Under the pieces are notes generated by a model. It was not told where the DNA came from. It did no database searches and saw nothing but the letters and a program-made list of their open reading frames with translations. From Hyposmocoma kahamanoa (Eukaryota > Arthropoda > Insecta > Lepidoptera > Cosmopterigidae): a stretch of 64,000 bases of DNA. Location of the stretch: contig NW_020653713.1 of NCBI RefSeq assembly GCF_003589595.1, positions 2,117,551 through 2,181,550 of the forward strand, read 5' to 3'. The position numbers and the translations under genes are program-made. Of the stretch, positions 11,769 to 23,654 are shown one piece after another; positions within the stretch are counted from its first letter, which is position 1, and the number at the start of each line of letters is the position of its first letter.

Positions 11769-12387
11769 CTTAGAATAATAATGCATAGAACATTGACTTA
11801 CAAATAAATGGACGACGGGTCTAATACAAAAACCACGAAAAAATGTCCCAAGTCAACCTATTCGAAATTTAAATTGTAATGTCATCGCAGTATCGCGCTG
11901 TCAGTCGAACAAATGAAGGCTAAAGCGGAGTTTGGCGCTCTGTATATGATTTTAGCGCCTTACAAGTGCGGACACTTTTTAGCGCGGACCCAACATACAA
12001 TTCCATATAATTGTAAGTCAATGGCATAGAATGATAGTTTCATATCAAACGAACTGTCACAAGTGAGGCAAAAATCAAATACATGTAGGCTAGTTTTAGT
12101 ACTAGGCTAATTTTCGGTTTTAGTGAATATTTATATAAAAATATTAGTTGAAACGCGTTACTTCCTTGCGGAATGTGATGTTAGTATCTATTTTATGTTT
12201 GTCTGACGTATTTTTACACTCATTTACCGCACATTTCGTCATTTTTAGCTAAAATTCTTGATCTGTTCGCGGTGCAAGTTGACCTTGAGCACTGAAGGCC
12301 CGCCCGCTCGTGTAGGCCCTTTTGGCGCGCTTCAATTTGCCTCACTTAGCGTGTGCGGGCTAGGTTTCTATGCGTTATTATTCTAAG
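11769..12387 (+). mobile_element. Element F (TIR CTTAGAATAAT), carrying a hAT-type MITE
   Basis: The TIRs CTTAGAATAATAATGCATAG and its inverse (…CTATGCGTTATTATTCTAAG) are flanked by the 8-bp duplication GTTGTCAC (11761-11768 and 12388-12395). The G copy at 38668 retains the empty site (gttgtcaa on its other strand). An 8-bp TSD points to the hAT superfamily. A second copy is at 40867-41260. Confidence 0.82.
11791..12023 (-). mobile_element. hAT-type MITE, family E, copy 1
   Basis: The ends CATTGACTTACAA and inverse TTGTAAGTCAATG are flanked by the 8-bp TSD GCATAGAA (11783-11790 and 12024-12031). It is shorter than the other copies (233 bp) by internal deletion and is inserted in element F. 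Confidence 0.88.
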
Positions 12388-12499
12388 GTTGTCACAGTAA
12401 AGATATGGCAGAATAGTTTTCAAACAAATGAAATGACATTTCGTCTCTATTTCTGATTATCAATCGCAATCGAGGCTTAAGGTACTTCCATTGGTTTTT

Positions 12500-15400
12500 T
12501 TTCACCCACGCCGCGAACGAAGCTAACTTAGCTTAGCTCTCGTAGCCGGGGCATCTTTTCACACTTCAGTTCACACCGCGAACTAAGCTAACCGAGCTAA
12601 CTAATCCAACGATCCCGGTAGCTATGTAAAACATGTCGCTCTGCTGCCGCCCTTCATCCCCACACGTATCCATAGTCTGCCCATTAGTTGCAGAAAACTA
12701 GGTCTATCCACCCTGGAATAAGCTTATTCCAGTGGCACCGCTCCTCGATTACGAAAACTACAAGACCTAGCTTAGATCTGATTGCACTAAAAAAAGTCGT
12801 GATGTAGTCGGTTCTATTCATAAAAAACTAGATTTACACATGCCATTTTGAAGTTCAATGTTTTACTGTCCACGCTGAAACGTAGTTATTCTGGCGGCAC
12901 CATTTTTGAACCTCGGAAACCACAGCACCTAGCTTAGAACTGCCTCTACCACGAGTTTACTGTAACGGTTGTCGTACTCGCGTACCTCACAGTTTTGTAT
13001 GGTAAAATTATACAGCCCCTCTAGCAGTCACTAGAAGAAACAACATTTTGTATAAAAACATTTTACGCGGTCTCTAGTGTTATCTGTCACCGTAATCTCA
13101 TGTACACTGCTTGCACCCACAAAGTCATGAATTTACCCGACGAATCAAATTTCAAAAAACTTGACCATGGTCACGCTGGAACAAGAGAAGTGAGCATTGA
13201 AACAACATAAGAACGATTTGTAATTATTTTTATTTCGTTATTTTTCTCTTTTAATTATTTTTCATATAGTTACAAGCTACGTAACATGTAACGACTACAA
13301 TTTACAAACATTTACAAGTTCTAACTGGGTATGTCGATGATATTTTCTAATAAATTAGTAAATAATTAATGACAATAATTATTTTTCAGAAATGTTTTAA
13401 CCTGACCTGATATAAACGAAATTATTTGTTACTTTTATTTAAAAAAAAAAAGAACTTACAATAATAACTGTGTTCTAGTGACTATTTTGTTCTTCCAAAA
13501 ATGTACGGTGCGGTATTCATAGTGAAAACTTAAAACTATTATGAACTAAACATAACGGAGGGTCTAGGGGGAGAATTTCTCAGGTTACAAACTCACCTAT
13601 GTAATAATATACCTTGAAAATTTAAACTATATACCTAGTCTATAGTAACCGATAATTAGAACGGATATTTACAAAGTGTGTATATTTGGCAAAATAATTT
13701 AAATACATGCTAAATACATCTAGGCATGAGAGTGGAACGCGAAAATACAATAATTCTCAACTATAGCCAAGTTTCAAAGAATTTTAATTCAGTAAAAGTA
13801 GCTTACTGTCAATAAAATACAACGGTACGAAAATACTTGAAACTTGGCCAATTTTTCACAATCGTTCAACTCAAAAATCGACAGGTGAGCAAAATTGTAT
13901 ACTTTTTAAATCATTTAGTAAAAGTGCGACCAAAAATAAGTAACCTGCAAAAGGATGTAACTGAATTAACCGTTTAATTTTCATCACATAACTTTCTTAA
14001 ATTAATAAAATTTAAGTTAAAATATTTTCAATTATATTTGACAGTTGCATCCTCTATACTATATAGGTTTAATTACGATATTATTCATTTTACCGCATAG
14101 TTGTCGATCCGACTCATTTACATAAATGGAATGAAAATTTAAAATGGAATCTATTATACAGAGTGACAAATCTTCCTGAAAAGTACGAACAAAGCAGTGG
14201 CAGCCGTAACAATCGTCTAAACTTCTAATTTCATGTTTCTATGTCACATCTAGTATTATTATTCATTATTATACGTAAAATCAAATGAGAAAAGTTTTAC
14301 TTAATTTAAACCATTGTCACCGCTCCTATTACAACCAGGCAATAATGTCACACATTTAATTGAAAAAGTACATCTATATCCACATGTATGGCACAGAAAA
14401 CTTACTTGCATTAAATAACAAATATGCGTTGGTACTATTACAGGTATTTATTACTATATTTTAACACACAGAATTGCAAAGCAAAACGATAGAGCAATAG
14501 ACGTCATTCGAAGAGGAGAGCTGGATATTTTTTTAAGCAAAAATACATAAACATGTTTTATAAACAGTTGCTATATCAACAATTTATATATCTTTATACA
14601 ACAACATTCATATCATAGCACATTGGTTTTTTTTTGAACACAGATAATTTATTTCACATTAAATTTGTAGATATATTGCTAACATTCTATCATTCGGGAA
14701 ATATATATATATATATATATTCTATTACATTATAAAGTATGCGACAAAATATAATTTAGTTAATTTCGTGGAATATATCATTTAATATATCATTAAACAT
14801 TATGAGTATCTCTGATTATGTATATTATAAGTTAAATATTTTATATATCTAGTGAATAATTTTATATATGAATTTTTTGTGCGATATAAACAAAAATATG
14901 GTGTCTGTCAAACGAGTATTGTCAAAAGTTAATAATCTACTTTTTTGATGCACTACCGACCACATCGACAAGGAAACAACAACAGAACTTGGCTTTTTTT
15001 TGCTTTAGGCTTTATACCTAAACGCGTAACTTGTTTACGCATAAAACTTAGCAAATTTTTTTCAGTTCTGTGTAGTTTTAGCTTCAAAAGAACCGCAGTC
15101 TACCTTGTGTGTTGATGTCGCAAGTAGCACCTTCTAAAACCAAAATGGTGGTCCTTCTACAACACAACTTTAAGGTTCCTACACAACCTCGAAAGCTCTT
15201 CAATCACTATTATAATTGTAGAAATAAATTTGAAATCCAAATAATTTTCAGATCTATTTCCATGGTTTTTGATCCGGGTTTGGATGCAATTTGAAAAAAT
15301 TAAAACAAAAAGAAAACACATTGTTTAACGACTTACTGATGTAAAGCTAATATTTATATTATAAATTTAATCTAATCACAATCAAATAATGTTAAATGCT

Positions 15401-15582
15401 TCATTGGCAAGACACGATTTCAATAGCTATACTTGGCACAAAAAAACATTACTTAATTTATAAAACGTCTGCTGTCCGGGCATTGCAGTGCAAGGCCAAG
15501 TTACAATTTTTCAGAACACTATTTCCTTTTGCATCCTACCCGTAACCGATCATCAAACAAAGTCGTGCGGAACCTTGTGGAA
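12500..15582. other. Region between converging genes; probable spire 3' UTR at its right
   Basis: AT-rich with no coding signal. A paired motif (gaactaagctaac / gaagctaactta) near 12510-12600 is locally repetitive. The spire 3' UTR should start at 15582 and run left, but its end was not located. The (AT)n tract is at 14701. Confidence 0.5.
14701..14720. repeat. (AT)n microsatellite
   Basis: Ten AT units in the region downstream of both converging genes. Confidence 0.9.
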
Positions 15583-15781
15583 CTAACAATCAGCCGTGTA
15601 GACGGGAGCTAAGTCGAGGGTGAGATGGCGCAGCGCCCGGTCCCGCGAAGCCGAACGCGAGGCGCGGGAGGACTTGATGATTTGCAATACCATCGCCTTG
15701 CAGTCGTGGCACACCGCCATTTGCACCCCTCGCAGACGGTCCGCTGCCGTCACTCCAGTTGTGCTTCGGCCATAGCGCGCT
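15583..15781 (-). CDS. spir: Protein spire, C-terminal exon (last CxxC of the FYVE-type finger)
   Basis: This is the last coding exon of spire, an actin nucleator that works with the formin Cappuccino and is recruited to Rab11 vesicle membranes. On the - strand the acceptor is CTTCCAG (15782-15788) and the stop TAG is at 15583-15585. It enters in phase 2, completing an Arg codon. It encodes the conserved Spire tail with AVCHDCKAMVLQIIKSSR. In Spire proteins this C-terminal CxxC supplies the final zinc ligands of a FYVE-related finger whose other six cysteines lie in the exon at 21052-21153. The match of phase, motif and position makes this the true 3' end. A 3' UTR should extend below 15583; no clear polyadenylation site was identified. 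Confidence 0.93.
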
Positions 15782-16616
15782 CTGGAAGTTGATGAACAAC
15801 TGTTTATGTACATCAAATATAAATACGTATTACACACTCAATAACAAAATGACCTAATTGAAAAAGAATAATTTTTAGGAAATTATATATGAGAAATGAT
15901 AGACTTCTTCGTGCGTAATTTTTATTTATGCTCAGAAATGTTAATAAAATTAATATGTTTCAAGTTGCGTCACTGTCTTATGAACTATAAAATGATCGTG
16001 AAAAAGATTTTCCGCTCCGTGGTTTTGTTGCCTGTCTGTTCTTTATATTTCTAAGCTTTTAAGTCTCCGCACACGGCGCACAATTTTGTCACAAGTCTTT
16101 TTATTTTGGCTAATAGTGGCCATAAAACTTTTTTGATATGTGGGTGTAATATATCCGTTTGACCTTATATGATAAGAACATAATTCTTTGACGTTGAAAA
16201 AAATGGCTGGTTCTTGTGGTTACAATTTTTACACGAATTAATTTTTAGTTACTTAAACTAATTAAAATTGAATGGCTCTTATTGCGAATAATCATTTCCT
16301 AAATTTCAAACTTACATTAAAAGTATTTTAATTGAAAAGTCATATTACAAAATTGAAGAATACGTGTTAGATAAAGTGTATTCCATAGCATTTAAGTTTA
16401 TTTGAAAAGAGCAATCCCTAGAGTTTCTTGCTCGTTCTTCTCAGTGAAGTCAGCACAGTGAACGAGCAGTAGCTTAAAAAAATACGTTTTCAAGATGTTT
16501 TCAAGTGTAAAAATTTTACCTATGTAATAAATGATCCTTTAACTTTGACTAATGTGGTTATTTTAAATTTTAAATAGTATTTACTTATCGAGTTCTTAGG
16601 TTTTCGCGATTGTTAC

Positions 16617-16745
16617 ACATAGGAAATGAAACTATTTTTCCGTCAACCGTGACCATGGGACCTGTAAAGGGCCCGAAACGTCGGTTTGTTTGAAAAAACA
16701 AATATACGCGATTTAAATCCGGAAAAATAGTTTCATTTCCTAAGT
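16617..16745. repeat. Hairpin repeat, family L
   Basis: 22-bp perfect inverted arms (aggaaatgaaactatttttc plus cg; inverse at 16720-16741) enclose a conserved core (gggcccgaaacgtcggtttg). Another copy is at 62620-62760, and core fragments are at 33541-33610 and about 56265-56312. Confidence 0.75.
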
Positions 16746-17604
16746 ATTTACTTATCCATTTATAAAAGAGAATACATATTGATTGGTTTCATATAATAAT
16801 TTTTTGAACTTTCAAAACGTGTTTTCCCAATTCCACAATTTTGAGTTACGACAGTATTTGGATTCATGTGAGAAATATATGAGTACATTGAATTGATTTA
16901 TTTGCAACTAAAATGTATGTCACCCATTGTGCACGTAGCAACTAAGTAAAAACATTACGAGTATATTACCTCTACGCCTAGTAGGTAGACAGTATCGATC
17001 TCGAAGGACCCAAAAGTCCGGAGTTAAAATTACTTGGCAACACTACAAATTGTTCTACCTACGTGCATGCCGCTACGGGTTGCATTGGCACTCAGCCAAA
17101 GTAGCTGGTCTGCTGCAGGATATATTTTAGCCTATATTTAACAATCGTGTTAGGTATTTATTTGTTCGGCCAAACGGAACAAACTCGCAAAACTGCATTG
17201 TGTCGGACACAAAGTTCTCAACGACTGCAACTATGCTATATTTAAGTTAGCGACCTACTTTTTAGACCGACCTGCACTGGTTTGTGCTATATAGTTGTAC
17301 AAGTTAAGGTATACAATATTATTTTCATCACACTTACTCGTAAATGGTATGATTGCATGGTAACTGTAATGCCCCAAATGAAACTCACGGGCCTTTTTTC
17401 TTTACGTTACAGCCATGATAGGTAAGGAGTTTTTTTTTTAATTTGTAGCACTACACTTCCTTGCCTAAATCAGGTTCTAGTTCAAGCAAGGGGTTTACTT
17501 AAGTTTAAAGTTAAAACATTCGTTTAAAATGTCATCTAAACAGAAATTTAATTGCAGTTCAACCACATTCTACTTAAATACTTATTATTATATATTTAAT
17601 TATT

Positions 17605-17815
17605 ATAATAACGCACACACTCAACATAGCCCCGCCCTAGGGAAATCCTGTGTCGCGGGTGCCATGGACAGACACATAGACAACCACAAATTACACCCAA
17701 AATTACGGGAGAAATAAATGTAGGCCATACACATATTTCTCCCAGCCTGGGAATCGAACCCAGGACCTCTGCATGGCAGTCCGGCATGGTAACCGTTCGG
17801 CCACGGAGGCAGTCA
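17605..17815 (-). repeat. tRNA-derived SINE, family B
   Basis: Reverse copy of about 210 bp with tRNA-like A box (gtggccgaacgg) and B box (gggttcgattccc) at its right end and the tail acacactcaacatagccccg at the left. It lies in a spire intron. Confidence 0.85.
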
Positions 17816-18277
17816 AATTTATTAAGAAAAGCTTATAATTTATAAAATTTTAATGATTTTATGTATAAAAATTTACCAATTTTTTTTACAGTCCATCATG
17901 GCTGTATATGTGTTTGCGTGCTTTTTACAACATTTTAGTTCGAATTGTTTACTAATACGGTTCATTTTACTTGGGTCGAGCGGCCGGGACACAGACTTTA
18001 TTTCAGAATTGTTTTTTTACAAACGAAATTAAGGCCATTTGAAAAATGCATATTGTACAGTATACATGTTCTATTTAGTTTAGTTGACATAAAAAAAAAG
18101 ATCATTGGTATATCTAAAGCACCTATTGATACAGCGGTTTTAAATAAGTTTGCGTTTTTTTTCTATCGTGAAAATTTTTAAGAATCGCGTTTTTTATTAC
18201 TTTCGCTGTTATCAACTAAATCCATTAGAGGTTGCATAGAGCACAGCACAACGCTCGGTCAGAAGAGAATGCGGTAC

Positions 18278-18486
18278 CTGCGGTCCGAGAGGGTGGGCGG
18301 CGTGCAGACGCCGACGGGCATGGCGTCGGGCCCGTCGACGCTGCGCGACATGCAGGGCGGCGCCACCGACAGCGCCTCGGCGAAGCCCAGGGCGGAGCCG
18401 CCGCGCGAGCCCGGCGCCGACGCCGCCTGCGCGCGCCGCGGCAGCGGGCTGCTGGGCGCGCTGCCCACGCTGTTCTCCGCCGTGCT
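18278..18486 (-). CDS. spir: Protein spire, GC-rich low-complexity exon
   Basis: On the - strand the acceptor is GTTTCAG (18487-18493) and the donor is GTACCG (18272-18277). It enters in phase 0 and leaves in phase 2. It encodes a Ser/Pro/Ala/Gly-rich linker (SAPSSPLPRRAQAASAPG, then SVAPPCMSRSVDGPDAM, then CTPPTLSDR). The exon is strikingly GC-rich in an AT-rich setting, so all frames are open over much of it. The frame is fixed by the flanking exons. If the following intron is retained, the frame reads on for seven residues to a TGA at 18259-18261, giving an alternative C-terminus (…RRYRILF) without the last CxxC. Confidence 0.9.
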
Positions 18487-18787
18487 CTGAAACGTCACCT
18501 CGTGCCTCAGGGTTCCTCACATCTTTGCGATTTAAAGCTGGCTTTATAATGTTACCGAGTTTTTACTAAGTTTACGAAACAAACGCTATTACAAATGTGT
18601 TTGCGAAGATTGGGGGCAGGCTGAAAACCAGCACTGCGCGACTTCTGCCACTCAGTACCTAAATGCTGAGACTGTCCCTCGCACTTAAATCATTTAATGT
18701 ATACATTATTTTAATTTATTTTTGCATTTATAAGTGATTACTTAAGCTTAGTTTTGTTATGTAATTAATGTGTGTGGAAATAAATGG

Positions 18788-18862
18788 TTTAAATGGCAAC
18801 CCTGCAACTGTTATGAAGAGACGGGTGTTTTCCACCAGGGCCACGATTTGTTCCTCCCGTCA
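18788..18862 (+). repeat. Family A fragment in a spire intron
   Basis: Carries ctgcaactgttatgaagaga, tttccaccagggccacgat and ttgttcctcccgtcactta. A second scrap of the same family is at about 18505-18546, just outside the exon ending at 18486. Confidence 0.65.
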
Positions 18863-19451
18863 CTTACGAGTATCAACCGGAGCAACGGAGATCACCCAAA
18901 CCCAGAACCAATTTAGAAAAGTTCAATGTAACGAAAAACGCTTTCATGTAAGTTTCAGAAACGGATACTAAAGAAACGACATTTTCGATGACGTTTGACG
19001 TTCACTGCAAGTTAGGTATGTATGCAGTTATTTGACAATGGCGTTAAATTCTGCAAACACGTTACATTACTTGTGTGCGGCTGGATAAAAAACAGTTCAT
19101 TCGTAGACAATAGAATTTTGATTCAGAACTAAAAAGAGCGCCTTTGTGAAATAGGTAATGAAATTATAATTGACAGATTATGGAGGAGTAGAAACTCATA
19201 TTTTAAACACCGAGCGTACGCTTCAATTCTATGTATAATAATAATAAACGATGCGTAGCACTACTCTTGCACCGGGACCGCACCACGAGATTAGGCGGAC
19301 GTGAGCGTCCGTACACGGTGCACGACCGGAGCGCACACATACTAGACGCGCAGCTACATTTTTATGTATAGAGTTACACTACTTGTCATATTATACTGTG
19401 CCCGTAAATTGTCAAAAATATTAACGTTAAAAATATGTCAATTACACTTAC

Positions 19452-19589
19452 GGAGTGTTCGGGCGAAACGAGCCTCGACATTAGGCTCCTGGGGAAGGAG
19501 GATTGAGGCTCGTCCTCCGGCGAGGGCAGCAGCGACGGGCTCAGCAACACCACCGGCACGTGCGCGAAATGCTCCGTTGGTATTCGCAT
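19452..19589 (-). CDS. spir: Protein spire, exon following the first three CxxC pairs of the FYVE-type finger
   Basis: The acceptor is GATTTCAG (19590-19597) and the donor is GTAAGT (19446-19451), phase 0 at both ends, 46 codons. It starts MRIPTEHFAHVPVVLLSPS, the stretch that in Spire proteins directly follows the cysteine-rich part of the finger, and continues into a Ser/Pro-rich segment. The initial Met is internal to the protein, not a start. The intron separating it from the finger exon holds a full hAT-type MITE (19743-20028). Confidence 0.93.
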
Positions 19590-19742
19590 CTGAAATCACG
19601 CATAGATAAGTTGCGTGGTTATGTAAATGTTATTTTGAAAAGTGTTAAAAATTAAAAAGAAATTTAAAAAAATATATGTTTTAATAATTTGACAACAGCA
19701 CATTTTTCCCCACAAGCTCTTTATAAAATTCATCTTGTAGAT

Positions 19743-20028
19743 CATTGACTTACAATTATATGGACGTCGGGTCCGCGCTAAAAAGTGTCCGAACTTATAG
19801 GGCGTTAAAATCGTACACAGAGCGTCATTCACGCTCTAGTCTTCGTTTGTTCGACTGACAGCGAAGCAAGCAAAATTAGACAGTACTGCGATGACATTAC
19901 AATTTAAATTCAACGTTTTAGCTTTTTCATATTCCTTTACATGTCACTACGTTTAAATAGGTTGACTTGGGACATTTTTTTCGTGGTTTTTGTATTAGAC
20001 CCGTCGTCCATTTATTTGTAAGTCAATG
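19743..20028 (+). mobile_element. hAT-type MITE, family E, copy 2
   Basis: A 286-bp copy with ends CATTGACTTACAA and TTGTAAGTCAATG, in the spire intron between exons 19452-19589 and 21052-21153. The flanking 8-mers (TTGTAGAT and TTTTAGTT) do not match well, so the TSD has decayed or the copy was rearranged. Confidence 0.85.
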
Positions 20029-21051
20029 TTTTAGTTGCATGTTTTGTCACCATATTGATATTTTTTTAATTAGCAGTTGTTGAGAAAAAAAGTAAATCAG
20101 ATTTGAAAGGCCCACTCAGGAAGTCATCTGTATGACCGATAATAAGATTGATATTTATGTGGTTTGTGAGATTGATCAATTAAATAATGTCAAGATGTTT
20201 TACTTTAATGGCCTTGGGTGCGTGTTATTTAGAGATTTTTTACTAATTATTCCAAGTTATTGTTAATTATTTTTAAAATAGAAAGATATCTCTCGCGTCT
20301 ACTTTTCCATACACAGTATTTCCTAATATAATTTATTATATAATTCACTTATGTATTATGCATAACAACTGAAAGCAAACAAATATAAATAAGTTTAGTA
20401 ACGTTTTTCGTGTCACTAGCCGTGACGTCAGAGCGACGACTGGCGCTATTTTCGAAATGAGCTGGTTTAAATTATTGAATTTGAATAGAAAAACAACATG
20501 ATATAAAAATAGATGTGTTATGTGTTTGCCGTAGATTCCATTTCAGTTATAAAAAATATATGTACGTGAAAAGAAGTTGTTATTGTAAATTACTTATACC
20601 TGCAGCTACCTATGACAGGTTCTGATATACTTTTTAAGTATTCATACTTAAAAAGAACACTTGCAACAGGAAGTTTCGCACCTCTATTACAAAACAAGTA
20701 ATAGTGACAAAAAAAAGTACATTTAAAGGAAACGAATAAGTATTAGGTATAATTTATGTCCACTTGAACTAAAGTTAAGTATGTTTTAAACCAATGCATA
20801 AATTTATAAAACACTCTTAACACAATGTACGAAGTGTCCTTTGCATTGCAAGCATTGGTAAGTAAGCCTTTGCTTAGGTAGCCGTATTAGAAAACAGTGC
20901 CGTTTTGCAATGCGGCTAGCCTTAATGTAATACGGCGCTTTATACAACACGTCTGCGACATACACATTCTAAAATTAATCTTTTAACTTTCTGCTACATG
21001 AAAAGAACCTCCTACTTCCGGGCTTAAAATAAATGAAACTTTATCACTTAC

Positions 21052-21153
21052 CTTTGAACAACACTTTTGACAAACAGTCTTTTTGCATAACTTGCACTTC
21101 TGCCCCCAAGGGCCGAAAATGCCGAATCGTGTCTTCAAACATAGGAAGCATAC
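21052..21153 (-). CDS. spir: Protein spire, FYVE-type zinc finger exon (three CxxC pairs)
   Basis: The acceptor is TTCCCCAG (21154-21161) and the donor is GTAAGT (21046-21051), phase 0 at both ends, 34 codons. It reads VCFLCLKTRFGIFGPWG then QKCKLCKKTVCQKCCSK. This gives CxxC, 14 residues, CxxC, 4 residues, CxxC, the first six zinc ligands of the FYVE-related domain. By family knowledge this domain targets Spire to intracellular membranes and lies next to the Spir box. The final ligand pair is encoded about 5.3 kb away in the exon at 15583-15781. This exon is the firmest identification of the gene. Confidence 0.96.
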
Positions 21154-21185
21154 CTGGGGAACAAAACACGTATATTTATCATCTT

Positions 21186-21292
21186 GTTTAATGGTAATAA
21201 GGCCCTGTAGTTTCGTTCTCACAGTCACCCTGAGACATAAGTTGATAAGTCGAAGTGCTTGTAATTTCACCAGCACCCTTACTAAGTTTATT
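21186..21292 (-). repeat. Family A fragment inside the 211-bp spire intron
   Basis: Matches cagtcaccctgagacataag, ttgataagtcg and tgtaatttcaccagcaccct. It fills about half of the intron between the Spir box and zinc-finger exons. Confidence 0.72.
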
Positions 21293-21364
21293 AGGCGATG
21301 GTTCCAAATATATTTTTATATAATACCAAATTTTAATATGCTTCCATTCCACGATGATACTCAC

Positions 21365-21511
21365 CCTCCTTTTCTCAACGTCTTCTTTAACCCTCCCTTC
21401 GACGGGCAAGACCTCAAGCTCGGCTTTGGTCAGTACCGACCTGATGTGCACGATCTCCTCAAGGGTCAGCGAGAGTCTGTCGTCTGACGTTATCGCGTCC
21501 TGCCATTGTTT
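21365..21511 (-). CDS. spir: Protein spire, Spir box exon
   Basis: The acceptor is CCATTCCAG (21512-21520) and the donor is GTGAGT (21359-21364), phase 0 at both ends, 49 codons. It begins [20 protein letters not shown] and includes [16 protein letters not shown], the Spir box conserved from flies to vertebrates and implicated in membrane/Rab recruitment together with the adjacent finger. It ends DVEKRR, which joins directly to VCFLC in the next exon. The 211-bp intron to the finger exon contains a fragment of repeat family A. Confidence 0.95.
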
Positions 21512-21999
21512 CTGGAATGGGCAGAATATTTATTTAAATAAAGTGAACATGAAGATCTTCTATTATTTCCGCAAAGGAAAAGGCAAAGTTTCAAAACCAT
21601 ACAAGCCTTGGTGAATTGTGAACACTGACAAGTTTCTATATTACCCTGATATGGTGTTGCCAATATTCGAGCCCTTAGCAACTAATTTTTCAATTAAATT
21701 TTAATTAAGGAAATTAAGGAAATTGTCTACATTGGTATTGGTCTTGGCGTTACTCTAGCTCTTACCAGAACCACACCCCGGAAACTCCATACAACGGTCG
21801 AAAATTAAATTATTTACCTACTACTACTACATACAGCAAGGCGCTATCTGCACACGCGCGAATGTGTGCGTGAAGTGGCAGGGTTGCCCATTACTTGCTC
21901 GTACTATTACGTTACGTGGTCAGAGCGGCAACATAGCGAAAATTCTAACGCGAATCTATAATTCTATTATAGAATCCTAATAATTATACAGGTTCATTA

Positions 22000-23650
22000 C
22001 TTATTTATATCGATATAATATTATATTTTTTATTAATTCACTAACTAGAATAATATTGAAGATTTATGTAAAAAATATATTAAAAGCACTTAAAGCACTT
22101 AAATTTTGGACAGATACCTTTAAATAAGATAACCAAAGTATTTGAAATTGCGTGTCCAACTTTATCATTACCTAGTTAATAATTAGGTATAATTTACTAC
22201 GTAATATTTATCGGCAATACAAATTGAAAATTCTAGAAACCTTGTTTAGCTCACGAAGTTATGGCGTCTTATTATATTGAGATAATAAATCTGTATTATA
22301 TATTACTCTGCACTTACGAAAACAATAACTGAATGAGTCTCAGACATTTTTTATTTACTTCGTATCATCTTTCAAAAAACGACAGAAACACATCTCTTTA
22401 TCCCGTTCAGATTATTATAAACAACCGTACACAACACAATTAACGACCATTATAAATAGTAACGTAAAATGATGTTATATATTAACGTACAAATTTCGTA
22501 ATGAATAAATGAAAACTATATTTAAATATCAAAGCCTCAAGTCTTAGCGCGGAAACGGCTCGCCGACAGCCGTTAGACTATGTTTTTATTTTTTTTCCAT
22601 CCAAGCGCCAGCCTTATACTCGTTCAGTCAATGTGACCGTCAATGTGCGGGGTGTGGTGCGGTATCTAAAGCTAGGGAGGGGCGGAGAGTGTCCGTTCTC
22701 ATTACTTATTTGTTCTCTGCCAGAACAGAAAAATAACTAACTTTTGACAAGTAAATATGTATTGTAATTATAATAGTTGATCGAACTTTTAATTCCACAA
22801 AATGGGAAGATTTCAAATAGACATAACTTGTCAGACGTTACGACTAAATTCCCAAAAATATACAATTAATTTATCAGCTACTACACGTACACATTTGTAT
22901 ACTAATATAGTGAACAATGAACGGTAGAAATTGATAAAATATAATGAATAGTCAAACATGATAATGTGTGGTAAAGTGATAGTGAAAGGTCCTATCTACA
23001 CAACTACATTAGATTTTCTACTTCTATGCACTAAATAAGTCATACAAAAGCAATCCACACTCACATACTATAATCTCCTTGTAAATTCAAAGGTTTTCTA
23101 TTTGATAATTTTAGGTAGATAACCGATTTTCAAAGAATTATGATTACATAAAAAAATGTATAATAATTAATTAAAAACACACATAATTGTTTGATAAAAA
23201 TATAGTTCCCTTCTATTTAATTGCAATTGTTTTTATTTTACGTTTATTCTAATGTTTTAAAGTGATAGCGAGTGTTGTACCAGCCACCTACAATGGTGCA
23301 CAGGCCAGAGCATATATAATGTTAATATAATTTTTTTATTGTTTAATGTACACACATTAAACAATTAAATGCGGGAGTAACTTAAAAACAAATAAAGTAA
23401 TAATTATCTACAATAAACATTACCATTAATAACCGAACAAATCAACAGGGTGTAACAAAAAGTTTATAATAAGAAACAATGCATGAATAAACTTTGTGTA
23501 TTCGCTAAAAATTTGTTTCCGAAACGTCCAAGGTGAACAGTTGCAACTTTGTCGGGTTTTTTGTTGGACCCTGGAAAAACGGGAAATCTTCACACCATGT
23601 TGTAAGCTGGCAGACTTGCCTAATTGACGTCATGAAATGACTGCACTAGT
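22000..23650. other. Spire intron stretch with no recognised element
   Basis: AT-rich with a short GC-richer patch at 22600-22700 (ggggtgtggtgcgg; agggaggggcggag). Nothing coding is seen. Confidence 0.5.
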
Positions 23651-23654
23651 CTAT

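Larger units (their letters stand above)
11334..12465 (+). mobile_element. Element G (TIR catcgagtatataaccagaaat), carrying element F
   Basis: The left end catcgagtatataaccagaa is inverted at the right end (…cgtctctatttctgattatc). The element shares its interior with 38668-39158 and 27405-27680 (ccaaaaatattctgtatt, ggaaaaacagcaaaac, tttcatcggtaatta, caattgtttc). It is inserted in family H and is itself split by element F. Confidence 0.75.
10761..12500 (+). repeat. Family H repeat copy 1, interrupted by nested elements
   Basis: Outer sequences 10761-11333 and about 12466-12500 match the stretch 48322-48965 (shared blocks: cgacgcgt.cca.ca.taggtct, tttgcatggtatggttg, taataaattttcaattttctgc, taacaatccagaatt, aatcgaggctt). 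The right part is separated by element G (11334-12465). Family H is unclassified; no ORF is seen. Confidence 0.75.

Noticed and set aside
18212..18549. Several overlapping open frames on both strands with Arg/Ala-rich products
   Set aside because: They are shadows of the GC-rich spire exon 18278-18486. Only one frame matches the splice phases of neighbouring exons.
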